Origin: Mycobacterium syngnathidarum
GTDB lineage: Bacteria > Actinomycetota > Actinomycetes > Mycobacteriales > Mycobacteriaceae
Length of the DNA: 64,000 bases
Direction of reading: 5' to 3'
NCBI RefSeq assembly: GCF_001942625.1
Contig: NZ_MLCL01000022.1
Span: 1 to 64,000 of the forward strand
How positions within the stretch are numbered: the stretch's first letter is position 1; each line of letters opens with the position of its first letter. Shown here one piece after another: positions 43,764-51,256 of the stretch. The notes under the pieces were generated by a model. The model had not been told where the DNA came from. It worked only from the letters and a program-made list of their open reading frames with translations, and did not search any database. A program made the translations under genes and the position numbers.

Positions 43764-44894
43764 TCAGGCAGAGGCCTGAAGGCGTTCGTCGAGCAGATTG
43801 AGCGCACGCAGCGTTGCGGCCTGATCTTCGGACAAACGTCCGCCGCGGTGCCGCCGTCGCTGGGAGACCACCCAGCTGTAGAACCGGTGCCCGGTGTCGA
43901 TCGGCCGGCCACCCAGTTCAACGGACAATGCGACGGCACGGGCGTCGAAATCCGCTTCGCGCGCTGTCCATCGCCATCCGGGAAGTGCGGCCAGGGCATC
44001 AGTGCGGGCTGCGCTCAAATCACCGCGGCGGTGATTGTCGCGCTGGTCGCACACCCAGGCGGCGAGGGCGCATTCGAGGGCCTCTGCAGCTCCCGTCCGC
44101 GGGTAGTGTCGGTGTGCGCTCACGAAGTCACGCAGCGCTTCAAGCTGCTGGGGCCAGGAGATCGGGGACCGAGGGCCGGCCAACGACTGTGCCCAGCCCG
44201 GCAAGGTGTCCAACAACTGGGCCCGGCGCGCGGATAGTCGGCCTGAACGCAACTCGAAACGTTGCGTGGCAAGCCACCCGGCCAACGCTTCATCATCCCC
44301 ACGTGCAGGGATATGCCCGAACGTGTCGACGAAGTCGCGCACTCGGGCGAATGCGGATTCCCAGCGGCGCTCCCCAGGGGTCCACGCGAACCCTGGGAGT
44401 CGACTCAGGAGTTCAGCGCGTCCGGCCGGCAGGGACCCTGCCATCGCCCGTCGCCGCTGGCGGCTCAACCACGCGGTGCGTGGGCCGCCGCTGAGATCGT
44501 CTCCGGCCTCGCCGCGGGCGGCGACCTCCAGGTAACGCGAGACCCAGATGTCGCGACGCAGGGACGTGATCCCGGCGGGCAACGCATCCAGTGCGAGCTG
44601 CTGGCGCTCCGACAGCTTGCCTGCCGCTCGACGGCACCACGACCACACCAGCCATGCGAAGTCGCCGGAAACAGGGTCGGGAGGGGTCGCGGAAGCGGCT
44701 ACCGACGCGCAGCGCACCAGCCACGCGGTCTCGGTGTCAGTGGACGTGCCTTGGCGGGCGGGGGTATTCAAAACCGTCGGGTCCTCTCGAGCTTGTCGAT
44801 GCAGAGCCGCACGACCGTAACCACCCGGGGGACGGGGGAGCGAGGGTAGCGCGGTGCTGCACAAGCACCCGTCAGACCAGCGTCGGCACCGCAT
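43764..44894 (-). CDS. Helicase-associated (HA) repeat protein
   Basis: This protein of about 376 aa consists of four or more HA-type repeats, each with conserved aromatic-helical units such as W-x(n)-L-A-W/F...QR...R-x-G-x-L-S-x-x-(R/Q)...L (for example LAGWLATQRFELRSGRLSARRAQLL and YSWVVSQRRRHRGGRLSEDQAATL). HA domains accompany helicases or stand alone as DNA-binding modules in actinobacteria. ATG 44894 would overlap the nuclease stop by 23 nt; internal starts around 44774 cannot be excluded. Confidence 0.75.
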   Translation of the reverse strand: MRCRRWSDGCLCSTALPSLPRPPGGYGRAALHRQAREDPTVLNTPARQGTSTDTETAWLVRCASVAASATPPDPVSGDFAWLVWSWCRRAAGKLSERQQLALDALPAGITSLRRDIWVSRYLEVAARGEAGDDLSGGPRTAWLSRQRRRAMAGSLPAGRAELLSRLPGFAWTPGERRWESAFARVRDFVDTFGHIPARGDDEALAGWLATQRFELRSGRLSARRAQLLDTLPGWAQSLAGPRSPISWPQQLEALRDFVSAHRHYPRTGAAEALECALAAWVCDQRDNHRRGDLSAARTDALAALPGWRWTAREADFDARAVALSVELGGRPIDTGHRFYSWVVSQRRRHRGGRLSEDQAATLRALNLLDERLQASA

Positions 44895-46080
44895 TCAATA
44901 GCAGTGCTTCGTCGTCAGCCCACGCGACCAGATCGTCACCGGCACGCTGCAGCTGCGGGTTGCTGGCCGAGCGGGCCGCTGCCTCATGGACATGTCGGAC
45001 CCAAGTTGCGGTGTCCATCAACCGCTTTCCCAGCCTCAGATCAACGGAGTAGATACGGCAACTGGGAACTGCGGCGTCCTTGGGCACCGCCGCCACCTTC
45101 GCGATCACCTGTGATACCGGGGGCATCGGTTCCCATCCGCTACCGTTCCACGTCAACATCAGCGACGCGGTCGCATATTGGGCGAGCTGCACCGCGATCG
45201 CCAACCAGGACAGGTCGATGGAGCTCGACGTCTTGAGGTCGCCGATCATGAGAGTGCCTTCAGCGTCAATGACCAGGAAGTCGAACGTCCCGACCATCCC
45301 GGTGGCGGGGATGAACACAGTGCGTTCGACCATGGAGGAGACGAAATTCAGGTTATGGCGGCGCATCGCCGCGAACAGCACCACAAGGTAGGGACGAATC
45401 ATCGAGGGAACGTCATCGAGCGTCAAGACGCCCTCCAGTACGGCTTGCAGATAGCCGTGCACCATCGTGCCGAACTCGCTGCCGTCGTGGGCGCCGGAGC
45501 GGCGGGCCGCCTGCCACGCCACTGAACTCAGCGCACGCTTGGACGACCAGTCCAGTTCGGAGATGTGCTCGGCGCCGTCAAGGGCAAGTCCGTCGAGCAG
45601 TTCTGGGTTGCGGGCCAGTCCCAGCACCGTCGACCGCAGCTGCCAGTCGGTCAAGTTTCCTGTGTCGTCGAGGACCTTGGCGTGGCTGGTGGCGCGAGTC
45701 AGGGTGTCGGTCTGGCGGATCCCGTCCAGGCCGGGGACCACATAGCTCTTCTTGTCGCGGGTGTAGGCAGGCTGCCACTTGCCGGGAACCTCAGGAGGCG
45801 CGGGGATGGCGTCGGTGGGCGGTGCGTAGGGAGTCCGGGCCGGCGCCACCGGGTCGTCGCACATGGCCAAAACCTGCGACGGGGCTGGCGTGACGCTGCC
45901 AATGAGCGGTGCCGCGGATGGCCCCGCCAAGGTGCCGTTACTGATCACCGACGCAGTCGTCGAGCCGACCGGGGCGACGCTGCCGATTTCCGGGGCAGCG
46001 GACAGGGTCGTCACAGTGATCGAGGGGCCAGCCGGGGCGACGCTGTAGATCGCCGGTGCGGGCGCCAGTGCTGTGCTCAT
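44872..46080 (-). CDS. PD-(D/E)XK nuclease (RecB/Cas4-like)
   Basis: This 402-aa protein has a low-complexity Pro/Ala/Ser N-terminus of about 100 residues, then a RecB-type nuclease domain: histidine motif FGTMVHGYLQAVLEG, core GTFDFLVIDAEGTLMIGDLKTSSSID (Asp ... Asp-x-Lys) and the QLAQYA motif V. It should process DNA ends. It is encoded after the RuvC-like resolvase and before the HA protein, a recombination-type set of genes also seen in phages. Confidence 0.82.
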   Translation of the reverse strand: MSTALAPAPAIYSVAPAGPSITVTTLSAAPEIGSVAPVGSTTASVISNGTLAGPSAAPLIGSVTPAPSQVLAMCDDPVAPARTPYAPPTDAIPAPPEVPGKWQPAYTRDKKSYVVPGLDGIRQTDTLTRATSHAKVLDDTGNLTDWQLRSTVLGLARNPELLDGLALDGAEHISELDWSSKRALSSVAWQAARRSGAHDGSEFGTMVHGYLQAVLEGVLTLDDVPSMIRPYLVVLFAAMRRHNLNFVSSMVERTVFIPATGMVGTFDFLVIDAEGTLMIGDLKTSSSIDLSWLAIAVQLAQYATASLMLTWNGSGWEPMPPVSQVIAKVAAVPKDAAVPSCRIYSVDLRLGKRLMDTATWVRHVHEAAARSASNPQLQRAGDDLVAWADDEALLLNAVPTLV

Positions 46081-46090
46081 GCGGGGCACG

Positions 46091-46209
46091 TTAACTTGCG
46101 TGGGCGACAAGACGAATTGCCACATGACGGCACGCCGATGCCGATAGCGCGCAGCGGTAGGAGATGTCAGTGCATCGTAAAACAAGTGGCATGTGATGGC
46201 GCAAGTTAA
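46091..46209. repeat. Inverted repeat TTAACTTGCG ... CGCAAGTTAA
   Basis: Perfect 10-bp arms at 46091-46100 and 46200-46209 flank the gap between the nuclease start and the resolvase stop (99 bp apart); CCACATG and CATGTG occur inside. It may be a regulatory or attenuator structure. Confidence 0.45.
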
Positions 46210-46820
46210 GCGGCGTGCACGGCGACGCGCTCCGGACTGGTGGGGGCAGGGAGCTTCGCAATCACCTTTCGGCGTGTGACTGTGCTGCTCAGTGGAAGGC
46301 CTTTGCAGCCGAGCCATGCGGCACCCAAGGCGGCGGCGAACGCGGCGTCTGCACGGTCCTCGATGTTCTTGTCTCGGGTGGCGTCCGGCCAAGCCACCGC
46401 ATAGGCGGCGACCACCTGGCTTTTGCTCGCGTTGCCCTTTCCAGTGGCGAACTGTTTGATCTGTTGCGGAGTCACTTCCATCACCGGAACCCCCGCCGTG
46501 CACAGGCCTTCGATCACTGCCCACCACAGGAATCCGCGACGTGTCAGTGAGCTGTCCTTCTCGCGGACCGAGAACTGCAGACCCTCCACCACTGCCAGCG
46601 CCGGGTTGCAGGCCCGCACCTGGTTGACAATCCCGTCGACGAGGATCCGGTGTCGAGAGACGTGGGCGTCGATGGTGCTGGTGGCCGGCGGCACTGAGCG
46701 ATGCACCGCAGTGGTCAGCGCCGCTGTCGCCAGGTCGATCGCTCCGATGCCGGTTCCGGTCAAGGACAAGTCCAGACCGATGGCACAGGCTCTGCCGGCG
46801 GAGTCGGGGGTCGTGGCCAT
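46206..46820 (-). CDS. RuvC-like Holliday junction resolvase
   Basis: This 204-aa RNase H-fold nuclease shows GLDLSLTGTGIG (first Asp), LAVVEGLQF (Glu) and NIEDRADAAFAAALGAA (final Asp), the RuvC/YqgF-type acidic quartet. It should cut branched DNA during recombination or replication. ATG 46820 (MATTPDS) is preferred because the earlier in-frame ATG codons add an Arg-rich, non-conserved leader. It heads the minus-strand operon and lies next to the large inverted repeat. Confidence 0.82.
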   Translation of the reverse strand: MATTPDSAGRACAIGLDLSLTGTGIGAIDLATAALTTAVHRSVPPATSTIDAHVSRHRILVDGIVNQVRACNPALAVVEGLQFSVREKDSSLTRRGFLWWAVIEGLCTAGVPVMEVTPQQIKQFATGKGNASKSQVVAAYAVAWPDATRDKNIEDRADAAFAAALGAAWLGCKGLPLSSTVTRRKVIAKLPAPTSPERVAVHAA

Positions 46821-46925
46821 GGCTCCCACGGTCGCATCGCCTGGCGGCATGGACGGCCCGCGGCGCGGTTCTCGCTGTCGTCTCACGAGTCCCGCATGCA
46901 TCTGTTCGAACAGGTTTTCGACACA

Positions 46926-46957
46926 CCGGTTCCCGTTTTCCGGTTCCCGGTTTCCCG
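46926..46957 (+). repeat. Iteron-like direct repeats CCGGTTCCCG
   Basis: CCGGTTCCCG occurs at 46926-46935 and 46940-46949 (period 14), followed by a partial TTTCCCG at 46951-46957. The tandem spacing resembles short iterons. Confidence 0.55.
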
Positions 46958-46994
46958 CTGGATTTGTCGGATGTAAATTGTCACGGACGCGCTG

Positions 46995-47113
46995 AACCTC
47001 CCCGTACTTCGACGTAAATTACCCGTTTGACCAGCGGTAACTGTCAGAGATCCGGTTACTTCACCGCTCAGCTGGGCAAACACGCATCTGTCGTGGGAAT
47101 GGGGGGTGCCTCC
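46995..47113. repeat. Large inverted repeat, left arm
   Basis: This arm pairs without gaps with 47228-47346 (paired coordinates sum to 94341). Conserved blocks are 47014-47032 (19/19 identical), 47034-47047 (14/14), 47088-47096 and 47101-47112; the part between 47048 and 47087 is only about half identical. Retention of discrete blocks suggests protein-binding sites. Confidence 0.9.
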
Positions 47114-47125
47114 GGCAGCGGATAT

Positions 47126-47140
47126 TCTCTGTTTCAGAGA
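47126..47140. promoter_or_regulatory. Operator candidate TCTCTG-TTT-CAGAGA
   Basis: A perfect 6-bp inverted repeat lies in the centre of the large inverted repeat. It has the same pattern as the 22681-22697 operator of the cargo operon. Confidence 0.6.
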
Positions 47141-47227
47141 GAATGCAGGTAAAGATATGTATCTAGAACAACTAACTAATTAGCTTCCACCTATAGACCC
47201 TGTTTCCTTCTGTCACGCCGAGCTGTC

Positions 47228-47346
47228 CGAGGCACCCCCCCTTTCCACGACAGCTACGCATTGCTGCAGGTGAACCGAAAAGTCACCGATTTACTGACAG
47301 TTACCGCAGGTCAAACGGGTAATTTACGGTGAAACTCGGGGAGGTC
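47228..47346. repeat. Large inverted repeat, right arm
   Basis: This is the inverted copy of 46995-47113. The loop between the arms (47114-47227) is AT-rich for this genome and contains CTAACTAATTAGC-like sequence and a palindrome. Confidence 0.9.
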
Positions 47347-47625
47347 TAGCGAGCGGCGAACCGCAGAGAAGACGAACACCGAGCAGCCGTTCGGAAGGGG
47401 GCGGGGGTGCGGGTGGGGACCCGAGAGCTTGTCCGATGACCTGTCACACCGCCAATGCACGATGTCGGCGTGGGGTTTCTGTGCGTCTGGATCGTGGTTT
47501 CGAGGCTGCTTGCCCGGCCGCCGCATGGTTGAGTGGCTGACCCCGCGCCCCGCTGTGTGCTCGCTCCAGTGTTCGGCCAGCATCAACGGATCCAGCCGCC
47601 GAAGCATGACCAAGGAGACAGCCCT

Positions 47626-47949
47626 GTGACCAACTCTTCCGCCGGGACTGCTATCGAGATGGCAGCTGCACACCCGCGGATCAGTCCTATCGGGTCGCCG
47701 CAGCGTCACTACCGGTTGGACCCGCCGCTGAAGAGGTCCGGACGTTGCAGCGTCGATGTGGCGATCATCCGCGGGTTCAGCACCTTCTATGTGTTCGCCG
47801 CGAATGGCTCTGGCGATGTCGCTGATTGGACCGCGCTGGCGGTGCTGCGTGAGCCCGAGGTTGTTGACTACGAATCAGCGCTCGCTGCGGTCGGATACCG
47901 CCTCGGCGACCGCAACGGTGATCCCAGGCCCGCGGGCAGTTGCGGCTAA
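47626..47949 (+). CDS. Hypothetical protein, 107 aa (paralogue A)
   Basis: GTG 47626 is preceded by AAGGAGA. The protein shares with the gene at 48227 the motif R(I/V)SPIGSPQRH(Y/F), a TFY(V/A)F strand, D-W-T and a C-terminal EDAL..LGY-type helix, so the two are tandem paralogues. No known family. First gene of a plus-strand set of small genes driven from the inverted-repeat region. Confidence 0.7.
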   Translation: MTNSSAGTAIEMAAAHPRISPIGSPQRHYRLDPPLKRSGRCSVDVAIIRGFSTFYVFAANGSGDVADWTALAVLREPEVVDYESALAAVGYRLGDRNGDPRPAGSCG

Positions 47950-48226
47950 GGCTCGGCATGGCGTACGGCCCGCAGGCCTCGGCGAAGTTTGCGGGGCGGT
48001 GTTCCCCGGGATCGAGTGCGCATCGGGCCATTTATCTGAGCATATGTTTGTGATTCAATGCATATACTACTGTTGGTTTCGCGACTACCTGGAGAGGCGC
48101 CGGGAATGCAACACCACACGACTCGGGTCAGGCGATGTGTGACTCGAGTCGTCAGTTTCCACAGGCCTTTCCAGCGCGAGTCGGTTGAAGTTGCCCCGCT
48201 GTCCGACCCTGAGCAGGAGCTGCGCT

Positions 48227-48541
48227 ATGACCCACCCCGCCCACTCTGGAACTGCGTACGAAGTACTTGCGCACCGGCGTGTCAGCCCGATCGGGTCACC
48301 GCAGCGGCACTTCTCTGTGACGCCTGCGATCGTTGCTGTTGATGGTCGCTCCCATCGCAATATCGCCCTCATCCCGGATGCGGAGACCTTCTACGCGTTT
48401 GTCTCCAGTGCCCGTGGGGTGATCACTGACTGGACCAACCTGCTCGGCGGGGAGGCCGGACCTGTCGGAAGTGTCGAGGATGCTCTATCCCGTCTCGGCT
48501 ACCTTCTCACCATCCCCTCGCGGCGCGACTCTGTCGCTTGA
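48227..48541 (+). CDS. Hypothetical protein, 104 aa (paralogue B)
   Basis: ATG 48227 follows GCAGGAGC. This is the paralogue of the 47626 product: shared RVSPIGSPQRHF, AETFYAFVSS, DWTNL and ALSRLGYLL. Overall identity is low outside these motifs. The fold is probably alpha/beta and cytosolic; function unknown. Confidence 0.72.
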   Translation: MTHPAHSGTAYEVLAHRRVSPIGSPQRHFSVTPAIVAVDGRSHRNIALIPDAETFYAFVSSARGVITDWTNLLGGEAGPVGSVEDALSRLGYLLTIPSRRDSVA

Positions 48542-48652
48542 CCCGCCGCCGCGGCATTCCCGCGTCGGTGAAGCCGCGCCGTGCGCCACTCCGTGCCGGC
48601 CGGTCTACAACGATCGCGGACGCCGTTGTAGAGCCGAACGCAAGGAGTGGCT

Positions 48653-48841
48653 GTGAGTCATTACGCCTTTAAAGGGGCCATCTTCACCCCCGGCCCGCTG
48701 GTCGAGGAGTTGATCCGAATCGGCGAGGCTTCACCTGGGGCGCGAGGCATGGACATCGAGGAGGTGCTCGTTCAGATCGCCGAAGCGAATGGGATCGACC
48801 GCGCGACCGTCAGCTCTGACGAATTTCCCCTGGCCGTCTGA
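48653..48841 (+). CDS. Hypothetical protein, 62 aa
   Basis: GTG 48653 is favoured over GTG 48647 because AAGGAG (48642-48647) is then correctly spaced. The product is small, acidic and helical (LVEELIRIGEASPGARGMDIEEVLVQIAEANG). The next gene begins 1 nt after its stop. Confidence 0.65.
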   Translation: MSHYAFKGAIFTPGPLVEELIRIGEASPGARGMDIEEVLVQIAEANGIDRATVSSDEFPLAV

Positions 48842-48842
48842 C

Positions 48843-49004
48843 ATGGCCAGGCTGATCATCTACGTCCCGGCCTCCGGGGCCTCGGAGTACCTGGCGGAGG
48901 TCCGGACACAGATCCGCGACGGGTCCACCAGCGGTTACGTCAACAACGACATGCACTGGGGCGTCGAGTACGACCTCGACGAGCTCGGAAGCGGTCTTCA
49001 ATGA
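48843..49004 (+). CDS. Hypothetical protein, 53 aa
   Basis: This small protein (MARLIIYVPASGASEYLAEVRTQ...) begins one base after the previous stop and overlaps the next ATG by 4 nt. It has a beta strand, helix and acidic tail. Unknown; expression is supported by coupling. Confidence 0.6.
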   Translation: MARLIIYVPASGASEYLAEVRTQIRDGSTSGYVNNDMHWGVEYDLDELGSGLQ

Positions 49005-49150
49005 GGGAGTGGGATCTGCCGCGCCAGGCCGCTGAGCTGGCCGAGGCGAAAGCTGCACACGACAACCCGGAGAATCGCGTCATCCGCGGGGGCCGGGCAA
49101 TCTGCAAGCGGTGCGGCCTCAACTGGGAGCGCATGGTGCACGGCTGTTGA
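49001..49150 (+). CDS. Small CxxC protein, 49 aa
   Basis: ATG 49001 overlaps the preceding TGA (ATGA). A helical first half (LPRQAAELAEAKAAHDNPENR) is followed by AICKRCGLNWERMVHGC, a possible half zinc ribbon. Probably nucleic-acid or protein binding. Confidence 0.6.
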   Translation: MREWDLPRQAAELAEAKAAHDNPENRVIRGGRAICKRCGLNWERMVHGC

Positions 49151-49210
49151 GATCCTCTCCGGCGGGGGAGGCGCGCTAGGCGGTTTCCCAGCGCTCACAG
49201 CGAGGGTTGG

Positions 49211-49516
49211 TCAGCGCATAGTCCGGTGTTTGGTCGATCTCGCCATGTCAGTTGAGCCCCGCGGTTTCCGTGGGCGGCCACCTCCGGTGCCGCGTCCGGG
49301 CCGGTTGATGAACCAGTCGGTGACCGCATCGGCGTCGAAGAGCGGACTATTGCCGATTCGTGCGGCGGGCGCCGGAAAGTCGTGCGGGCGTGGTGATCCG
49401 GCTCGGCGGCGCTGAGCGGCTTGGCCGTTGTACGTCCGAACGGTGGCGGCGCCAAGTCGGTACGTCTCTGCGATATCGGCGATCGAGAGAAGTGTCGCCT
49501 TGGGAGGCTTCGTCAT
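49211..49516 (-). CDS. AlpA/excisionase-type DNA-binding protein
   Basis: This 101-aa protein begins ATLLSIADIAETYRLGAATVRTY (HTH) and contains the AlpA-like wing DFPAPAARIGNSPLFDADAVTDWF, then a basic tail. Such proteins regulate or excise mobile elements. A good ribosome site (CGAGGAGGC on the minus strand) precedes ATG 49516, and the palindromic motif at 49555-49580 lies in its promoter. Confidence 0.75.
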   Translation of the reverse strand: MTKPPKATLLSIADIAETYRLGAATVRTYNGQAAQRRRAGSPRPHDFPAPAARIGNSPLFDADAVTDWFINRPGRGTGGGRPRKPRGSTDMARSTKHRTMR

Positions 49517-49554
49517 GGCGCAGCCTCCTCGGTTCAGACGCACAGGCGAAAACA

Positions 49555-49580
49555 TAACTATATGGGCTATAGCCATGTTT
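49555..49580. promoter_or_regulatory. Shared promoter/operator motif, copy 2
   Basis: An imperfect palindrome has AACAT (left end) and ATGTT (right end), with ACTATA and TATAG inside. Its right half CTATAGCCATGTTT matches 33752-33765 except for one base. It is located 40-65 bp upstream of the HTH gene start. Confidence 0.5.
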
Positions 49581-49667
49581 TGCGCTCGGAAAGGATGAGC
49601 GACCATGTCAATCGTGACGTGCACGCGAAAATCTGCAGATTTACACGGTGCTCAGTGTCACGGAAGA

Positions 49668-50393
49668 TCAGTCCTCTGCCTCGGTGTGTTCTGTGAGACG
49701 GCCTCGCCTCACGTTGCGTGACTCCGTCCACCGCTGCGTGTACCGCTGACGCAGTGTTTCGCCAACATCGGTCACATCGCCGGCAAGCCACTGCGCGTAG
49801 CGGCTTGAGGGGTCGTTGGGCGCCAGATCGCCGGATATGGCAAGGAACGTCTCGTAGAGGGGACGCACACCCGGATGCAATGCGTTGCTCGGCAGACAGT
49901 TGTCCTCGACGAGTCGGATCACGTAAGGCCAACTCAGTGCTACGAGCGCGGCGCCGATCTGGTCGACCGCCGAATCGTCGTGCGCCGCATCGCTGCCCCG
50001 TTTGCGTGCCCGGCTGGCGCTGCGTTTGCGCGTGAAGCTGTCGAGCACGGCGATGGCGCGTTCCACTGCCGCAACATCAACGGGAACGGGCCGGCGGTCG
50101 TAGTTGGGCGGCCGGAATAGGAAATCACTGCCGATCTCGGGTCCGGGGGGAGTGAATTCGGGGTCGGCCACGATCTGATCCATCGTCCCCGGCGGCCACC
50201 CGACCCCTGCCTCCAGCCGACCCAGCACGCGGGACGAGAAGTTCGTTCTGCGCCCTGCTTCCAGATCGGACAACACCCGAATCGAGACTCCGCACTGTTC
50301 GGCGAAAGCCTCCATGCGGGGGTACCCGCTGTCGATGCGCGCCTGCCGTAGCGCAGCTCCCAAGCGGTGCCATCCACTGTCGTCGTTGCTCAC
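49668..50393 (-). CDS. XRE-family HTH regulator with C-terminal extension
   Basis: This protein of about 241 aa has an N-terminal XRE HTH (LGAALRQARIDSGYPRMEAFAEQCGVSIRVLSDLEAGRR) and a 150-residue C-terminal region of unknown fold. GTG 50393 is preferred with GGAGAGGA upstream; ATG 50438 is possible. It lies beside the T7SS operon and is a plausible master regulator of the element, perhaps acting at the TCTCT palindromes; that link is inference. Confidence 0.8.
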   Translation of the reverse strand: MSNDDSGWHRLGAALRQARIDSGYPRMEAFAEQCGVSIRVLSDLEAGRRTNFSSRVLGRLEAGVGWPPGTMDQIVADPEFTPPGPEIGSDFLFRPPNYDRRPVPVDVAAVERAIAVLDSFTRKRSASRARKRGSDAAHDDSAVDQIGAALVALSWPYVIRLVEDNCLPSNALHPGVRPLYETFLAISGDLAPNDPSSRYAQWLAGDVTDVGETLRQRYTQRWTESRNVRRGRLTEHTEAED

Positions 50394-51256
50394 CACGGTC
50401 CTCTCCGGTTGGTTCCGTGCGGCCTGAGTATGCACCATTGCCAGGCATCAGTGATGTCTGAGGTGCTGGATCCTTCCTCTCGCTAAGTAGTTCTGTGGTG
50501 GTTTGCCAGCAGGTGTGAGATCTGAAAAGATCGCCCGCGCTCCGGATATGGAGGCAAGGGCCACGTGTGGATCGTCAACACGCGTTAAATCGTGGCATAT
50601 CGCGCGGATCCGCACCGGAAATGGGTGAAACTGGTTGTGAAGTGCGGCTATGGGCCGCTCCTTGCACGCTGCAACTGTAAACATGTCGGGAGTCGTCTCA
50701 GCTAACGGCACGCTTTTCTCGTGATGTTTGCTAAAGAGTATCGCTGCGTCGGTTCGAGGGCCCGAAGTTGCACAGGCATTCAGCTGCGCGTTCACGGCAT
50801 ATGCTGCGTGTTTCCCTCCTGCGGGACGTGCAGATGCATGCTCAAGTGCCGCTGCTGTTTGCAGGCGTGACTGCATGCCAGATTCCGGATGATCTGGAAG
50901 AGCAGCTACTCCCGAGGTCTTTCGTGCCGGGTTGGACGGACCATGAACCTGCGCGCGAGCAGCAGGACGATAGGACAGCTGGGCCTATTCGTGGTCGGCG
51001 TCTTCAGGGTCACCGCACAGGCCCAGTCCGATTCGGTGTGAACGGCGGGCATCGTCGAGCTCGGCATCGCTGGATGCTGTAACAGCACTGCGCCACTCTT
51101 CACTGTCGGTCATGGCGCACATCGTGTTTCGCGACATTGAAGGCTGACGAGCGCGGCGCGGTCGGACGACAGCGGATCTGCCGATACATCCGTGGACCTT
51201 CTGCAAGTCGCGCCGCGGCCAAGGGGCGACGCCGGGCGCAGGTAACCATTGCGCGC
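50394..51256. other. Long intergenic region before the T7SS operon
   Basis: No well-supported gene is seen across about 860 bp except a possible 42-codon ORF at 50985-51113. The sequence is less GC-rich than its neighbours and should hold promoters for the XRE gene (minus) and eccD operon (plus). Longer frames here have atypical composition. Confidence 0.5.
50985..51113 (-). CDS. Possible small acidic protein, 42 aa
   Basis: ATG 51113 opens a 42-aa frame with natural-looking residue use (TDSEEWRSAVTASSDAELDDARR...). No strong ribosome site is seen and it is isolated, so it may be spurious. Confidence 0.35.
   Translation of the reverse strand: MTDSEEWRSAVTASSDAELDDARRSHRIGLGLCGDPEDADHE

Larger units (their letters stand above)
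46821..47625. other. Non-coding region with the large inverted repeat
   Basis: No gene is supported in these 805 bp. They contain iteron-like direct repeats (46926-46957), the 119-bp inverted-repeat arms (46995-47113, 47228-47346), the palindrome at 47126-47140 and an AT-rich centre. It must hold the divergent promoters for the 46820 and 47626 genes and is the best candidate for an origin of replication or transfer. Confidence 0.7.

Noticed and set aside
46926..46957. CRISPR-like repeats
   Set aside because: Only two and a half copies with 4-bp spacing; no spacers and no cas genes.
50448..50876. 142-codon minus-strand frame upstream of the XRE gene
   Set aside because: Residue use is atypical, there is no ribosome site and no recognisable domain; the region looks regulatory.
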